From: Deltaproteobacteria bacterium
GTDB lineage: Bacteria; Desulfobacterota; Syntrophia; Syntrophales; UBA2210
Direction of reading: 5' to 3'
NCBI GenBank assembly: GCA_030603465.1
Contig: JAUVXT010000135.1
Location: 1-6,927 of the forward strand
Length of the DNA stretch: 6,927 nucleotides
Part shown: one piece after another, positions 6,177 through 6,927 of the stretch
Numbering within the stretch: the stretch's first letter is position 1
Layout of the letters: each line of letters starts with the position of its first letter
Made by a program: the position numbers and the translations under genes
The notes under the pieces: model-generated
Databases searched by the model: none
What the model saw: only the letters and a program-made list of their open reading frames with translations
What the model was told of the DNA's origin: nothing

Positions 6177-6927
6177 CTAAATTGAGCCATCCTCTTTATA
6201 TTTTCGGATTTCTTCCTCTGAATGTCCCAGAAGGTCTTGATAAACAACTTCATTAGCCGCGCCGTGGGGCAGACCGGGAAAGAGAATCCTTCCCGGAGTT
6301 TGCAAAAAATGGATAGGGACATTCGGTATTTTCAACATATCCTCCGTTACCGGATCGGCGGTTTCAATAAAAGAATTTCGCTCCTTGTAGTGGAAATTTT
6401 TGTTGATCTCTTCCATGCTCATGATGGACCCTACAGTAACACCGCGCTCAGTACAAATCGAAAGTATCTCATCGAGGTCTTTGCTTTTAAACCACTCGGC
6501 AAGGATATTATTCAGCACCACTCTATTTTCATCATTGATACGGTCTTCATTTGTCTTGAAACGAGGATCTTCCTTCAGTTCGGGACGACCTATAGCATCG
6601 GCTAATGCCTCAAAGGGTTTCTGGGACGACGCCGACAGGGCAGCCCATTTTCCGTCTCGTGTCTCATAGTTGTTACGCGGTGCGGTATAGCTGAGCTCAC
6701 TACCCGTAGGCTGGGGCGATTTCCCCGTTACATGGTACTTCAAAAAATCCGGGCCAAAAAGACCGAAAAGCGGTTCATAGAGGGAAATATCGATGACCTG
6801 TCCACCCATCACACCTCTTTCCTGATCTCTCAGTGCTATCATGACCGCCAGAGCCATGTGCATACCCGCAACCAGATCGGCCAGCGCCATCGGCGCATTA
6901 GTGGGGGCACCGCCGGGCAAGGCGTTG
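6177..6927 (-). CDS. Family III (CaiB/BaiF-type) CoA-transferase, C-terminal part, cut by window edge
   Basis: Enzymes of this family move CoA between carboxylic acids through an aspartyl-CoA thioester. About 249 residues are present; full-length members have about 400, so roughly the first 150 lie beyond the right edge. Near the start of the fragment, MALADLVAGMH matches the GDSNTGMH segment of formyl-CoA transferase and the ADYFSGL segment of CaiB, placing the catalytic Asp at the codon 6876-6878. It is followed by the family pattern MIALRDQERGVMGGQVIDIS. Later segments such as NYETRDGKWAALSAS and IGRPELKEDPRF are also typical. The gene ends in TAG, 144 bases before the lyase start. The first TTG in the fragment (6920) is an internal codon, since the frame is open to the edge. 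The acid substrate is unknown; with a CitE-type lyase next in line, a C4-C5 hydroxy- or unsaturated dicarboxylate is plausible. Confidence 0.92.
   Translation of the reverse strand, partial: NALPGGAPTNAPMALADLVAGMHMALAVMIALRDQERGVMGGQVIDISLYEPLFGLFGPDFLKYHVTGKSPQPTGSELSYTAPRNNYETRDGKWAALSASSQKPFEALADAIGRPELKEDPRFKTNEDRINDENRVVLNNILAEWFKSKDLDEILSICTERGVTVGSIMSMEEINKNFHYKERNSFIETADPVTEDMLKIPNVPIHFLQTPGRILFPGLPHGAANEVVYQDLLGHSEEEIRKYKEDGSI

Overview
All convincing genes lie on the minus strand and read right to left as one probable operon-like set. In transcription order they are: the C-terminal part of a family III CoA-transferase (cut by the right edge), a CitE/HpcH-type acyl-CoA lyase, a membrane anchor that looks like SdhC and SdhD fused into one chain, the flavoprotein SdhA, the iron-sulfur protein SdhB, an MmgE/PrpD-family protein, and the first 37 codons of an unrecognised gene running off the left edge. 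Gaps are 17 to 144 bases. No tRNA, rRNA, CRISPR array, insertion sequence or phage gene is visible, and no gene-free stretch exceeds 150 bases.

The most notable feature is the MmgE/PrpD gene. Its reading frame is broken by two in-frame TGA codons, at 685-687 and 679-681, separated by one alanine codon. The frame is otherwise continuous and gives a normal-length protein (445 codons from the preferred start). The first TGA falls where family members usually carry the conserved Cys of a KPYPxCxxTH motif, just before the presumed active-site His. A hairpin with a G-containing loop lies 28 and 22 nt after the two TGAs, the spacing expected of a bacterial SECIS. I read this as a candidate selenoprotein with a Sec-Ala-Sec motif, not as two genes or a pseudogene.

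The respiratory part is a complex II (succinate:quinone oxidoreductase or fumarate reductase) in the order anchor-A-B. The anchor has 275 residues, carries both the SdhC and SdhD signature motifs including two candidate haem b ligands, and has an apparent extra middle helix that would be needed to join two three-helix units in the correct orientation.

Together the genes suggest metabolism of a C4-C5 di- or tricarboxylic acid: CoA activation by the transferase, C-C cleavage of a malyl-, citramalyl- or citryl-CoA type intermediate by the lyase, oxidation or reduction of a succinate-like compound by complex II, and dehydration, decarboxylation or isomerisation by the MmgE/PrpD protein. The substrate cannot be fixed from this window. 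The apparent use of selenocysteine and the gene content fit an anaerobic bacterium, perhaps a Desulfobacterota sulfate reducer or syntroph, but this assignment is tentative.
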